64,000 nt of DNA from Myxococcales bacterium. GTDB taxonomy: Bacteria > Myxococcota_A > Polyangia > Palsa-1104 > JAEUJZ01. The translations under genes were made by a program, and so were the position numbers. The notes beneath the pieces were generated by a model, which saw nothing but the letters and a program-made list of their open reading frames with translations, had not been told where the DNA came from and searched no databases. Positions 32,128 through 40,722 of this stretch are shown in pieces. The number at the start of each line of letters is the position of its first letter. Position 1 is the first letter of the stretch. The DNA lies in contig JAEUKA010000102.1 of NCBI GenBank assembly GCA_016794465.1, positions 33,773 to 97,772 of the forward strand, read 5' to 3'.

Positions 32128-33674
32128 CCGTGGCACTCTCACTCGGCTCGCTTCGTCGGCAGTTTCCGCGCACCGCAGCGGCCTTTGCGCAGCTTCCAGA
32201 CGGCGGCGATGCGGCGCTTTGGCACCTTCTACACCTGGATCTGAGCTACGCCCAGCCTCGGGAAGTTCGCTCGATGGATGCGATCCGTGGTGGCGGAGAG
32301 CTGCTGGGGGACTTCGATGTGGTGCTGGCCGGGGGGGGGCTGTCGCTGCTGTACGCGGCGCTGTTGTCGGCTCGGGGCCTGCGCGTGGCGGTGTTCGATC
32401 GTCGCCAGATCGGCTGTGGTCATCGCGAGTGGAACATCTCACGGCGAGAGCTGGCACCGCTTGGGGCCTCGGGGCTGTTTTCCGCAGCCGAGGTCGAGCG
32501 CCTGATCCTGATGCAGTATCAGACGGGGATTTGTCGCTTTTCAGGCGGGCCAAGCTATGCCGTGTCAGGGGTGCTTGACTGTGTCGTCGATGCCGAGACG
32601 CTGCTCCATGCGCTGCGAGATCGCTGTGTGCGCCAAGGCGTGACCCTGCTGCCGTACCGAGCGCTCTCCGGCTACACGCATGAGGCGGATCGACTGCTGG
32701 TACAGGTGTGCTCGACGGAGGGGCCGCTGAGAACGCAAGTGCTGCGGACGCGGCTGCTTCTCGACGGGCTGGGGGCGGTAAGTCCACACGCGCGCTTTGA
32801 TCTGTGCTGTCCAACGGTCGGCGGGGTGATGGACGATCTGACGCTGGGCTCAGGACCGCACGAGCTGGACCCAAAGGTCGGCGAGATCTTGGTTACCACC
32901 GACGGCGTCGAAGAGCAGCGGCAGCACATCTGGGAAGGGTTTCCGACGGTATCGGCGACTGGTGATGCGGTGTCAACGCGGCGGATGACGATCTATCTTT
33001 TTTACTACCTGCGCAGTGACTTGCTGGCGCAGCACGGGCCGCTGCCGCTTCTGAACCTGTATGAGCGCTATTTTGCGACGCTGTCACGCTACAAGCGGGG
33101 GCCGCTCACGCTGGTTCGTCCTACCTATGGTTACATTCCCGCCTACACACGGCTGCGGCCAATGCCGTCGGCGCCGTCCGATCGGGTGCTGCTGGTTGGG
33201 GATGCGGCGGGTCGGCACTCGCCACTGACGTTCTGCGGCTTCGGCGCGATGATTCGATCGTTTCTGTCGATTGGCGAAGGGGTGGTGCGGCTGCTTCATG
33301 ACGATCGCCTCGATGCGGAGAGCCTGTCAGCGCTGTGGCAGGAGCCGCCGGCGCTCAAGGTGCTGGGCGGACTGACGCTGATGATGTCGCCACCGCTGTT
33401 TGCGGACGGCTCGGAGGACCCGGAGACGGTCAACGAGCTGCTCAATGCCGCCTTTGCGACGCTGCACGGCATGGGCGAGGACACCTACCGACGGTTTTTG
33501 CAAGACGATGTCGATGGACCCACCTTCGTGCGCTTCATGCTCGGTGCGGCGGAGCGCCATCCCCAGGTCTACCGCAAAGTGCTGCGTTACCTGTCGCTGT
33601 CGGAGTCGGTCACCTGGCTGTTTCGCTTGGCGCAGCTGCACCTGGAGAGGCGGTCGACGGAGCCGAGCGTTTGA
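32124..33674 (+). CDS. CruA/CruP-like lycopene-cyclase-family flavoprotein
   Basis: A 516-aa FAD protein. After a 60-residue N-terminal segment comes the Rossmann dinucleotide motif DVVLAGGGLSLLYAALLSAR. The signature CGHREWNISRRELAPLG and the C-terminal RVLLVGDAAGRHSPLTFCGF are characteristic of the CruA/CruP branch of lycopene cyclases. Real CruA proteins cyclise lycopene, but the window has no carotenoid genes. The GTG start overlaps the DUF2063 stop (GTGA), coupling it to the MNIO operon. It could be an ordinary carotenoid enzyme that shares the transcript, or an additional redox enzyme of the peptide pathway; sequence cannot decide. Confidence 0.78.
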   Translation: MTVALSLGSLRRQFPRTAAAFAQLPDGGDAALWHLLHLDLSYAQPREVRSMDAIRGGGELLGDFDVVLAGGGLSLLYAALLSARGLRVAVFDRRQIGCGHREWNISRRELAPLGASGLFSAAEVERLILMQYQTGICRFSGGPSYAVSGVLDCVVDAETLLHALRDRCVRQGVTLLPYRALSGYTHEADRLLVQVCSTEGPLRTQVLRTRLLLDGLGAVSPHARFDLCCPTVGGVMDDLTLGSGPHELDPKVGEILVTTDGVEEQRQHIWEGFPTVSATGDAVSTRRMTIYLFYYLRSDLLAQHGPLPLLNLYERYFATLSRYKRGPLTLVRPTYGYIPAYTRLRPMPSAPSDRVLLVGDAAGRHSPLTFCGFGAMIRSFLSIGEGVVRLLHDDRLDAESLSALWQEPPALKVLGGLTLMMSPPLFADGSEDPETVNELLNAAFATLHGMGEDTYRRFLQDDVDGPTFVRFMLGAAERHPQVYRKVLRYLSLSESVTWLFRLAQLHLERRSTEPSV

Positions 33675-33763
33675 ACGACTGCCGAAACGATTTTCTGCGA
33701 ATTGAATTACAATGTCTTCTCGGCCTATTGGACCTGAGCTTCTCAGGGGGCCGAACACACCGC

Positions 33764-36700
33764 ATGAGTCTGGTCGATCCGCCTTCTGATGCGATTCCCT
33801 CTCGCGCTGAGCTGCGTCGTCTGCTCGACGTGCTGCTGCCTGGCGACAATGATCTAAACGGCTTTGTTTATGATCACTTTCCGTCGGTGTTACAGCGCTT
33901 TCAGCCTGGACTTTCGCGCAATGCCAAGCTGGATCTGCTGCTGACACACTCGGAAGTGGGTGAGCTGCACCGGCGGCTGCGTGAGCGCGGTCTACACCAG
34001 CGCAAGCGACGGGCGAGCGAGATTCCCGACTTCGGCTCGGAGCGGGCTCGACACGCAGAGCTGCATGGCCGCGAGGATCTTCTGGCGACGCTCGTCGCTG
34101 CCTGTCAGCAAGATGGCTGGGTGGTGGTCAGTGGCGCCGCCGGAGTTGGCAAGACTGCGCTGCTGGTGCACCTGCTCAATCGCTTGGAACAGCAGCTTGA
34201 GTCACCGGTGCCGCATCACTTTCTGCGACGGACAGTGGCGGACTCGGCGCGACCGGGCGTGGTGCTGCGCTCGCTGTCGGCGCAGATCGAAGCGCGCTTT
34301 CCCCGGCAGGCGGACCCCGAAGCACCGCCCGAGCTGCGACTGATTGAGCTGCTGCGACGGGTATCGCAAGGGCCGCTGGCCAAAGGTGGGCGGCTGATCC
34401 TGATGGTCGACGGGCTCGATGAGGCCGAGGCCGAAGGGATGTCGAATCCGCTGCCGCGCTTCTTGCCGTCGGAGCTGCCGCCAAATGTGACGCTGGTCTG
34501 CTCGGTACGGCCCCGCTATTCGCACTACGGCTGGCTGACCGATCACGCGTCACGACAGCTGGTTTCGCACTTTGAGCTCGACGCAGCGCCGTGGAATGGG
34601 TCGAGCTTCGATGCGGTGATGCGCTATTTCGGCGAGCACGGGCAGCGGCTGGGCCTCGATGCTGACTATGCGACGCGAGCGGCGGTGAGTGTCGATGGCA
34701 ACCTGCTCTACGCGGTCAAGCTGCGCGAGCACATCGAGGGACTGCTGGCCCAAGGGCTGCCGTTGCCGCGAGCGGAGCACTTTCCGAGCGGACTCCGTCA
34801 GTTTTTGGCGCGGCTGTGGGATGGGCTGCCGCATGACGTGCGGGCGGGGCTGGCGCTGCTCTGTGCGGCTCGTCAGTCGCTGCCGTTGCCACTTCTTGGT
34901 GAGCTTCTCGGCTGGAAGCCGGGCAGTGATATCGAAGCGACGTTCCTGCGGCTCGCGCGACCGATGCTCTATGTCGAGTCGGCGCCGGCTTCGACGTTGG
35001 TGCCGGGGGACTGCGTTCGTTACGACCACATTGCGCTGCGGGACTGGGTCGAGGAACAGATCGGCCCGACCTCGCTGCATCAGAGTCGTCGGCAGGTCGC
35101 TGCGGCGCTGTGTGCGTGGCCGCCGCTCGAAGACAGCTTGTATGGTTTCCGTCGGCTTTACGCACTGCGTCATGCGATTACGCAGCATGCGGAAACGGGC
35201 GCGATTGCCCAGGCCGAGCAGGTCGCAGGCACGGTCGAGTATCTGATCGCCAAGTGCCAAGAGTTTGGCAGTGCGGCGCTGGCCGAAGACCTAGAACACG
35301 CCGCTGCGGGCTGCACCCAGCGAGAGCCGGCGCGGACGTTCGCGGCCTTGGCGCAAGCGCTGCGGGTCGGTGCTCACTGGCTGCGGCAAGATCCAGGCGC
35401 GCTGCCGGGCTTGCTCTACAACCTCTTGCGCTGTGCCAACTGGTCGAGCGCGGCGATCGAGCGCGTCCTGCACTATCCAGTGGGTCGGCTGCGGTTCCGG
35501 CTGCGCTTCCCGCTGCAGCGCCGAGATGCTTCGGTGCACACCTTCGCGGGCCACTGGGACTCGGTGGTGTCGACGGTGACTACGCCGGATGGCAAGCGGC
35601 TGATCTCGGTGTCGCTCGATCGGACGCTGCGGCTGTGGGACCTGAACAGCGGTGCGCCGCTGATGCACTTTTATGGCTGCATCGGGACGGCGGGCTCGTT
35701 TGCGGTGACCGCCGATGGCCAGAGCCTGATTTACGCCACTGATGACCACTGTCTGGTGATGTACGACCTGAACAGCGGCACGCTGCTGCGACGATTCCGA
35801 GGCCATACCAGCAAGATCGGCACCTGCTTGGTGACTCCGGATGGCCAGCTGGTGATCTCGTCGGCATCGGATAGCAGCATTCGAGTGTGGCGAGTCCAGA
35901 CGGGCGAGCAGCTGGCGCTCTTGACCGGACATCAGTCGCCACCGAGCAGCGGCGCAGTCAGCAAAGAGGGCCGCTTTCTCGTCACGGGATCGTGGGATCA
36001 CACGCTGCGAGTCTGGGATCTAAAGACCGGCCGCAACGTCCGCACCTTGCAGGGACACACTGGCGCGATCAGCGGCTTTGCCATTACGGCGGATGGCAAG
36101 TACGTGGTGTCATCGTCTTGGGATCACACGCTGCGGCTGTGGGATCTGACCACCGGGGTCAAGATTCACGTACTCGTCGGGCATACCGCGCCGGTCAACG
36201 GCTGCACCATCACGCCCGATGGACGCTTCGCCGTTTCGGCGTCGGATGATCACTCGCTGAAGGTGTGGGATCTGCAAGGCGGACGGGAGCTGCGGACGCT
36301 GTTTGGGCACAGCGCGGCGGTGAAGGGCTGCGTGATGTCTCCCGATGGCAAGAGCGTGATCTCGGTGTCCGAGGATGCGACGCTGCGACAGTGGGATATC
36401 TCGACGGGGACGCTGCTGCGGACGTTTGCGGGTCATATCGCGACGGTGTCGGCGTGCGCGGTGGCGCCGGATGGTCGGCAGCTGATCTCGGCGTCGGAAG
36501 ATCGGACGCTGAAGCTGTGGGATCTGTCGGCTGAGCCCGATGGCAGTCGCGAGGGTGGCCACGTCGATGCAATCACCGGCCTGTGGCTGTCTCCCGACGG
36601 ACTGCAGCTGGTGAGCGCGAGCGAGGATCGTACCGTCAAGCTCTGGGATCTCCTCGGTGGTGCCGTGACCAGTACCATCTTTGGCCATGAAGATGCGGTG

Positions 36701-37612
36701 ACGGCCCTTGCTGGCTCGCCCGATGGCAAGTCGCTGGTCACTGTCTCGGCGGATCGTACCGTCGCAGTCTGGGATCTTCAGTCGGGGGCTGAAAAGCTGC
36801 GCTTTGCGACGACGGCAGCGGCCAGTGGCGAGCAAGCCAAGAGTGGCTCGGCGGCGCTGGCCTTCCCTTCCGACGATCACATGATCGAGCTGTGGGGGAT
36901 GCCGATGGACGGGCAGCGATCGACCGAGCTGTCGCTGCGCGGGCGAGTGCGCGGCTGTGCGGTGACGCCCGACGGAAAGCACTTGGTGACCGGATCAAGC
37001 GACAAGCTGGTGCGACTGTGGGATCTGCGGACGGGCGCGGAGGTCTTGCGCTTCGTCGGACACACCGGCTCGGTCAACGCGTGTGAGATGCTCCCCGACG
37101 GTCAACACCTGATTACTGCTGCGGCCGACAAGACGCTGGTGCTGTGGGATCTGCGGACCGGCACGGATGTGATGCGCTTTTTTGGTCACACCCAGGCGGT
37201 GGATGCGTGCGCGGTGTCGGCGGATGGGCGACGGCTGCTCTCGGGTGGGCACGACAAGTCGCTGCGGCTGTGGGACTTGCAGACGGGGGCTGAGCTGCTG
37301 CGGCTGTCGGGACACATCGCGCCAGTGACGGGCTGTGCGTTTTCGAGTGATGGCAAGCGGGCGGTGTCGTCGTCGCTCGATTACACGCTGAAGCTGTGGG
37401 AGCTACATAGCGGCATGTGCCTAGAGACGATCTATGGCAGTGCGCCGTTTCTGTCGGTGGTGACGCAGGGCGACTGGCTGTGCGCGGGTGACCAAGCGGG
37501 CAACGTCTGGATGCTCCGAGACATGAACCCGCAGTCGACGCAGACCGATCAGCCGGCGTCGCGTCAGTCGCTCGTTGAGTCGATCCGCAAGCTGCTGTCG
37601 TTCCAGAAGTAG
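33764..37612 (+). CDS. STAND NTPase: effector-associated-like domain, NACHT, about 15 WD40 repeats
   Basis: A 1282-aa protein. Residues about 12-75 form a helical domain (FPSVLQRFQPGLSRNAKLDL) that resembles the effector-associated/death-like adaptor domains of bacterial STAND proteins. The NACHT-type NTPase has a P-loop SGAAGVGKTA (123-132) and Walker B LILMVDGLDEAEAE (211-224). A helical region follows, then from about 590 to the end fifteen WD40 repeats of close to 42 residues (typical ending LRLWDLNTG-like), enough for two propellers; one repeat near residue 1025 is degenerate. Such proteins sense a ligand through WD40 and signal through the adaptor domain, often in phage defence or cell death. 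The ATG at 33764 starts 89 bases after the flavoprotein gene; a longer upstream frame overlaps that gene and is rejected. Confidence 0.88.
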   Translation: MSLVDPPSDAIPSRAELRRLLDVLLPGDNDLNGFVYDHFPSVLQRFQPGLSRNAKLDLLLTHSEVGELHRRLRERGLHQRKRRASEIPDFGSERARHAELHGREDLLATLVAACQQDGWVVVSGAAGVGKTALLVHLLNRLEQQLESPVPHHFLRRTVADSARPGVVLRSLSAQIEARFPRQADPEAPPELRLIELLRRVSQGPLAKGGRLILMVDGLDEAEAEGMSNPLPRFLPSELPPNVTLVCSVRPRYSHYGWLTDHASRQLVSHFELDAAPWNGSSFDAVMRYFGEHGQRLGLDADYATRAAVSVDGNLLYAVKLREHIEGLLAQGLPLPRAEHFPSGLRQFLARLWDGLPHDVRAGLALLCAARQSLPLPLLGELLGWKPGSDIEATFLRLARPMLYVESAPASTLVPGDCVRYDHIALRDWVEEQIGPTSLHQSRRQVAAALCAWPPLEDSLYGFRRLYALRHAITQHAETGAIAQAEQVAGTVEYLIAKCQEFGSAALAEDLEHAAAGCTQREPARTFAALAQALRVGAHWLRQDPGALPGLLYNLLRCANWSSAAIERVLHYPVGRLRFRLRFPLQRRDASVHTFAGHWDSVVSTVTTPDGKRLISVSLDRTLRLWDLNSGAPLMHFYGCIGTAGSFAVTADGQSLIYATDDHCLVMYDLNSGTLLRRFRGHTSKIGTCLVTPDGQLVISSASDSSIRVWRVQTGEQLALLTGHQSPPSSGAVSKEGRFLVTGSWDHTLRVWDLKTGRNVRTLQGHTGAISGFAITADGKYVVSSSWDHTLRLWDLTTGVKIHVLVGHTAPVNGCTITPDGRFAVSASDDHSLKVWDLQGGRELRTLFGHSAAVKGCVMSPDGKSVISVSEDATLRQWDISTGTLLRTFAGHIATVSACAVAPDGRQLISASEDRTLKLWDLSAEPDGSREGGHVDAITGLWLSPDGLQLVSASEDRTVKLWDLLGGAVTSTIFGHEDAVTALAGSPDGKSLVTVSADRTVAVWDLQSGAEKLRFATTAAASGEQAKSGSAALAFPSDDHMIELWGMPMDGQRSTELSLRGRVRGCAVTPDGKHLVTGSSDKLVRLWDLRTGAEVLRFVGHTGSVNACEMLPDGQHLITAAADKTLVLWDLRTGTDVMRFFGHTQAVDACAVSADGRRLLSGGHDKSLRLWDLQTGAELLRLSGHIAPVTGCAFSSDGKRAVSSSLDYTLKLWELHSGMCLETIYGSAPFLSVVTQGDWLCAGDQAGNVWMLRDMNPQSTQTDQPASRQSLVESIRKLLSFQK

Positions 37613-37669
37613 GTGCAGGCCGACGTGAGCGCTGTGTCGTCGGGGCTGGGGCGGTGGCACTGGGATCGG

Positions 37670-38050
37670 CTACGGGCTGACCAGATCGATGGACAGATCG
37701 TGACTCTGGCTTAGCTCGAGCGAGCCTTGACCTTGGCGGATCACTTCGCGAGCGGTGTCGTAGCCCTTGACGGTGATGGCCAGGCGCTGGGTGCTGTCGG
37801 GGACCTCGATGCCAAAGCGCTCCATCTGCTGATAGACCACGAAGCCGCTGGGGCCCGACTCGGGAAGCGGCTGGCTGTTTTTGGCGGGAACGTCGTCGAG
37901 CTGCATGGTGACGTACAGCTCGGTGATGCGAGGCAGCAGGCCGCTGACCTGAACGACGACGAGGTTCGCGGGACGCCCCCCGCAGCTGCTTGCGCAAAAG
38001 ACGAGAGCGGCGACAGAGAGCAGACGACGGAATGACGCTAGGCGGCGCAT
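37670..38050 (-). CDS. Small secreted lipoprotein, partner of the TPR protein upstream
   Basis: A 126-aa protein with signal peptide RRLLSVAALVFCASSC and lipobox ASSC, then a compact beta-rich domain (VVVQVSGLLPRITELYVTMQ, LAITVKGYDTAREVIRQGQG). It follows, after 30 bases, the TPR protein gene on the same strand. This repeats the arrangement at 5389-6755. The domain is of the kind that would sit at the envelope; no family name can be given. Confidence 0.65.
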   Translation of the reverse strand: MRRLASFRRLLSVAALVFCASSCGGRPANLVVVQVSGLLPRITELYVTMQLDDVPAKNSQPLPESGPSGFVVYQQMERFGIEVPDSTQRLAITVKGYDTAREVIRQGQGSLELSQSHDLSIDLVSP

Positions 38051-38080
38051 GTTGGCTTTCCTTGATCCTTCCTTGGCCGA

Positions 38081-38917
38081 CTACTTGGTCGGATACAAGA
38101 TCGTCGATGGCAAGCTGCTGCTCTGCGAGACGCCGACGGCGATGCCGGTAATGGTGATGGCTGCTGCTGCTCCACCGACGATTCCCCAGAACAGCGGCTG
38201 CTTGTAAAACGGCTTGGGCGTCGTCTTGGGCGTCGATGTGTCAATGGGCGGCGTCTGCGTCAAGCTCTGCGACTGCGAACCGGGTCCGGTTGTCGGCAGC
38301 AGTGACTTTACTTCGGGAAGGGCAGGCGAAGTTGCAGCAGGATTCGTCGCTGGAGAAGCCGTGCCACCACCGCTTGCTGGTTGAGCCTTGGCCGTCGTCG
38401 ATTTGGCATCCACTGCCTTGCCCGCAGGCTCCAGGTCATACGGGTCGGTCATCGGCACTGGCGTCACGTTCGAGGGCGCCGAAGCAACAGCCGCAGCCGC
38501 AGCCGCCTTGGCAGACTTGGCATCGACCGACTCAAACGGCGGTGGGTCGAGCATGGCCCGGGTCATCGCAATGTAGCGGTCGACCTCGGCTTTGATCTCG
38601 GGCTTGGGCTTGGGATCGACGCGCAGGTAGTGTTCATAGAACTTCAGCGCGGTCGAGGCCATCCCGAGCTTGCGATACACTTGTCCGATGTTGAGGAGGA
38701 TGCGCGGCAGCTGTCGGATTTTGTACGCCGCCTGGAACTCCCGAATCGCGCTCGGATAGTCTTTGCTGTCGTAGAAAGAAAGACCGCGAATGTAGTGCTG
38801 CTCCGCGAGGTCGCCTTTGGCCAATGCTGGCCGTGGTGCCAGGCTCCCGAGGAGAATGGCCAGCAGCAGCGTGCGGGGTAGGTGACCGTAGATGCCGGCA
38901 AACAGAGCAGAAATCAT
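38081..38917 (-). CDS. Exported TPR protein with C-terminal membrane helix
   Basis: A 278-aa protein with a signal peptide ending near APRPALAKG, two or three TPR units (AEQHYIRGLSFYDSKDYPSA, PRILLNIGQVYRKLGMASTA), an Ala/Pro/Thr-rich linker and a C-terminal helix preceded by KPFYKQPLFWGIVGGAA. The last signature matches the TPR-PEGA protein at 5904-6755, but this copy lacks a clear PEGA domain. It is divergent from the Ser/Thr kinase gene. Confidence 0.72.
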   Translation of the reverse strand: MISALFAGIYGHLPRTLLLAILLGSLAPRPALAKGDLAEQHYIRGLSFYDSKDYPSAIREFQAAYKIRQLPRILLNIGQVYRKLGMASTALKFYEHYLRVDPKPKPEIKAEVDRYIAMTRAMLDPPPFESVDAKSAKAAAAAAVASAPSNVTPVPMTDPYDLEPAGKAVDAKSTTAKAQPASGGGTASPATNPAATSPALPEVKSLLPTTGPGSQSQSLTQTPPIDTSTPKTTPKPFYKQPLFWGIVGGAAAAITITGIAVGVSQSSSLPSTILYPTK

Positions 38918-38922
38918 CGCTT

Positions 38923-38948
38923 CGTAGATTATATCAGGAAATTCTACG
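38923..38948. promoter_or_regulatory. Inverted repeat in the divergent TPR/kinase promoter region
   Basis: CGTAGA (38923-38928) and TCTACG (38943-38948) form a perfect 6-bp inverted repeat separated by 14 AT-rich bases, in the 104-base gap between two divergent genes. It could be an operator controlling one or both. The AT-rich spacer (TTATATCAGG) may contain a -10 element. Confidence 0.35.
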
Positions 38949-39021
38949 TTATTTTGATTACCATCGAGATGGCTAGCACATCGCCTCAGCGGCGAGGCTG
39001 CGCCGCAGGAGCACCCAGACG

Positions 39022-40716
39022 ATGGAAGGACAGCGCATCGGCAACTACCGCGTCGTGCGCAAGATCGGCCAAGGCGGCATGGGCTCGGTCTGGGAGGCCA
39101 AGCACGAGCAGCTCCATCGCAAGGCCGCGATCAAGCTACTGCGGCGGGAGTTATCGGCAGACCCTCAGCTAGAGGTTCGCTTTTTCAACGAAGCGAAGGC
39201 GGCCAGCCGGGTCGATCATCCGAGCATCGTCAAGATTGATGAGTTTGGTCACCTGCCCGACGGAACTGCCTACATCATCATGGAGTTTCTGAGCGGCGAT
39301 CCACTGTCGGTTCGGCTGCGCAACCTCGGTGGCAAACTACAGCTTCCCGACATCCTGCGCATCAGTCGCCAGATCGCCTCCGCGCTCGCCGCCACTCACT
39401 CGAAGGGAATTGTTCACCGAGATTTGAAGCCAGATAACGTCATGCTGGTGCCGGACTCCGAGGTGGCCGGTGGCGAGCGAGTGAAAATACTTGACTTTGG
39501 AATCGCCAAGGTCATCTCCGATTACAGCGGACCGGGCGCCGAGGAGTTTAAGACCAACACCGGACTGGTGCTCGGGACCGCAACCTACATGGCTCCCGAG
39601 CAGTGCAAGGGCGCGGGCGAGGTCACCGAGAAGGCCGATGTCTACTCGCTGGCGGTGGTGATGTATCGAATGTGCTGCGGCAAGGTGCCGTTCCGCGCCG
39701 AGGGTCCGGGCGAGGTGATGGCGATGCACATCTTCTCGCAGCCGAAGCCCCTGCGTGAGGTCGAGCCGCGAGTCCCCGAGCCGCTGGCGGCGCTCATCCA
39801 TCGCATGATGTCCAAAGAGCCGCACGAGCGTCCGACGATGGCGCAGGTTGCGGGTGAGCTGGAAAAGATGGCGATGTCGACCACGGGGCCGATCTCGGTG
39901 CCGACGGTGACAGCGCCGGTGCCGGCTGTGGCTGCCCCACCCACTGCCTCGACAACCGATACGCCCGAGGTGGTGGTAAGCGTTGCCAGTCCGCCCGTGA
40001 CACCGGGGCCTGATCAGGGTCAGAGCCAGAGTGCGCCGTCGGTGACTGTGGATCAGCACCCACGCTCGCGGACCGGGCTGTGGGTGGCGATGGTGCTGCT
40101 GCTGGGCGGCGTCGGTGTCAGCATCCCGTATGGTCTGAAGCTGTGGCCGCAGCTGGTCGCAGCCAGAGCAAAGCCCGTCTATTGGAACATCAGCTCGTCG
40201 CCGGCAGCGCAGGTCATTCGCAAGATTGATGGTCAGGTGATGGGCACGACGCCGTGGACCCACACCGTGCAGCAGGGGACAGCGCGGCAGCTGTTTTTGC
40301 TGCGGGCCGAGGGGTATCGCGATCAAGAGGTCTGGTGTGATGAGTCGGCTTCTTCGTCTCAAACGGTGAGCCTGGTGGCTGAGCCGAAGCCTCTGACAGC
40401 TGCTGCCGACGCCGATGGTGGGGTGGCGGGCAGTGCGCCGGTGATTGTGATGCAAGATGGCGGAGCCGTCGGTGCCGCAGCGACAGCAGCAGCCGGGCCA
40501 GCAACTGGGACTCCCAAGCCAGAGACGGCTCCAGTCGCGGTGGTTCCCGACAAGCCAGCCGTGGGGACTGCTTCGACCGTGCGGACCGGCAAGCCGACGG
40601 GCAGCGCCGGCACTGGGTCCACTGGCAAACCCGTGGGAACCAAGCAGCTGCCGCGCATCGATTCCGCTGGAGAGCTGTTCAAAGACGACGACATCGCGAT
40701 CCTCAAGGATGACTAG
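39022..40716 (+). CDS. Membrane serine/threonine protein kinase with C-terminal PEGA-like domain
   Basis: A 564-aa protein. The kinase domain (about 8-275) has the glycine loop IGQGGMGSVWEA, the ATP lysine Lys38 in AAIKLL, the catalytic loop VHRDLKPDNVML, DFGIAK and MAPEQ. A Pro/Thr-rich linker leads to a membrane helix near 355-375 (LWVAMVLLLGGVGVSIPYGL). The external part begins with a PEGA-like segment (VIRKIDGQVMGTTPWTHTV) and ends in a Gly/Thr/Lys-rich tail. Such kinases are a hallmark of myxobacteria and phosphorylate proteins in response to envelope signals. Next to it, divergent, is a TPR envelope protein. Confidence 0.93.
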   Translation: MEGQRIGNYRVVRKIGQGGMGSVWEAKHEQLHRKAAIKLLRRELSADPQLEVRFFNEAKAASRVDHPSIVKIDEFGHLPDGTAYIIMEFLSGDPLSVRLRNLGGKLQLPDILRISRQIASALAATHSKGIVHRDLKPDNVMLVPDSEVAGGERVKILDFGIAKVISDYSGPGAEEFKTNTGLVLGTATYMAPEQCKGAGEVTEKADVYSLAVVMYRMCCGKVPFRAEGPGEVMAMHIFSQPKPLREVEPRVPEPLAALIHRMMSKEPHERPTMAQVAGELEKMAMSTTGPISVPTVTAPVPAVAAPPTASTTDTPEVVVSVASPPVTPGPDQGQSQSAPSVTVDQHPRSRTGLWVAMVLLLGGVGVSIPYGLKLWPQLVAARAKPVYWNISSSPAAQVIRKIDGQVMGTTPWTHTVQQGTARQLFLLRAEGYRDQEVWCDESASSSQTVSLVAEPKPLTAAADADGGVAGSAPVIVMQDGGAVGAAATAAAGPATGTPKPETAPVAVVPDKPAVGTASTVRTGKPTGSAGTGSTGKPVGTKQLPRIDSAGELFKDDDIAILKDD

Positions 40717-40722
40717 CGCGGC

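Noticed and set aside
33335..33763. N-terminal extension of the STAND protein
   Set aside because: It overlaps the flavoprotein gene in another frame and has no domain features; the ATG at 33764 starts just before the adaptor-like domain.
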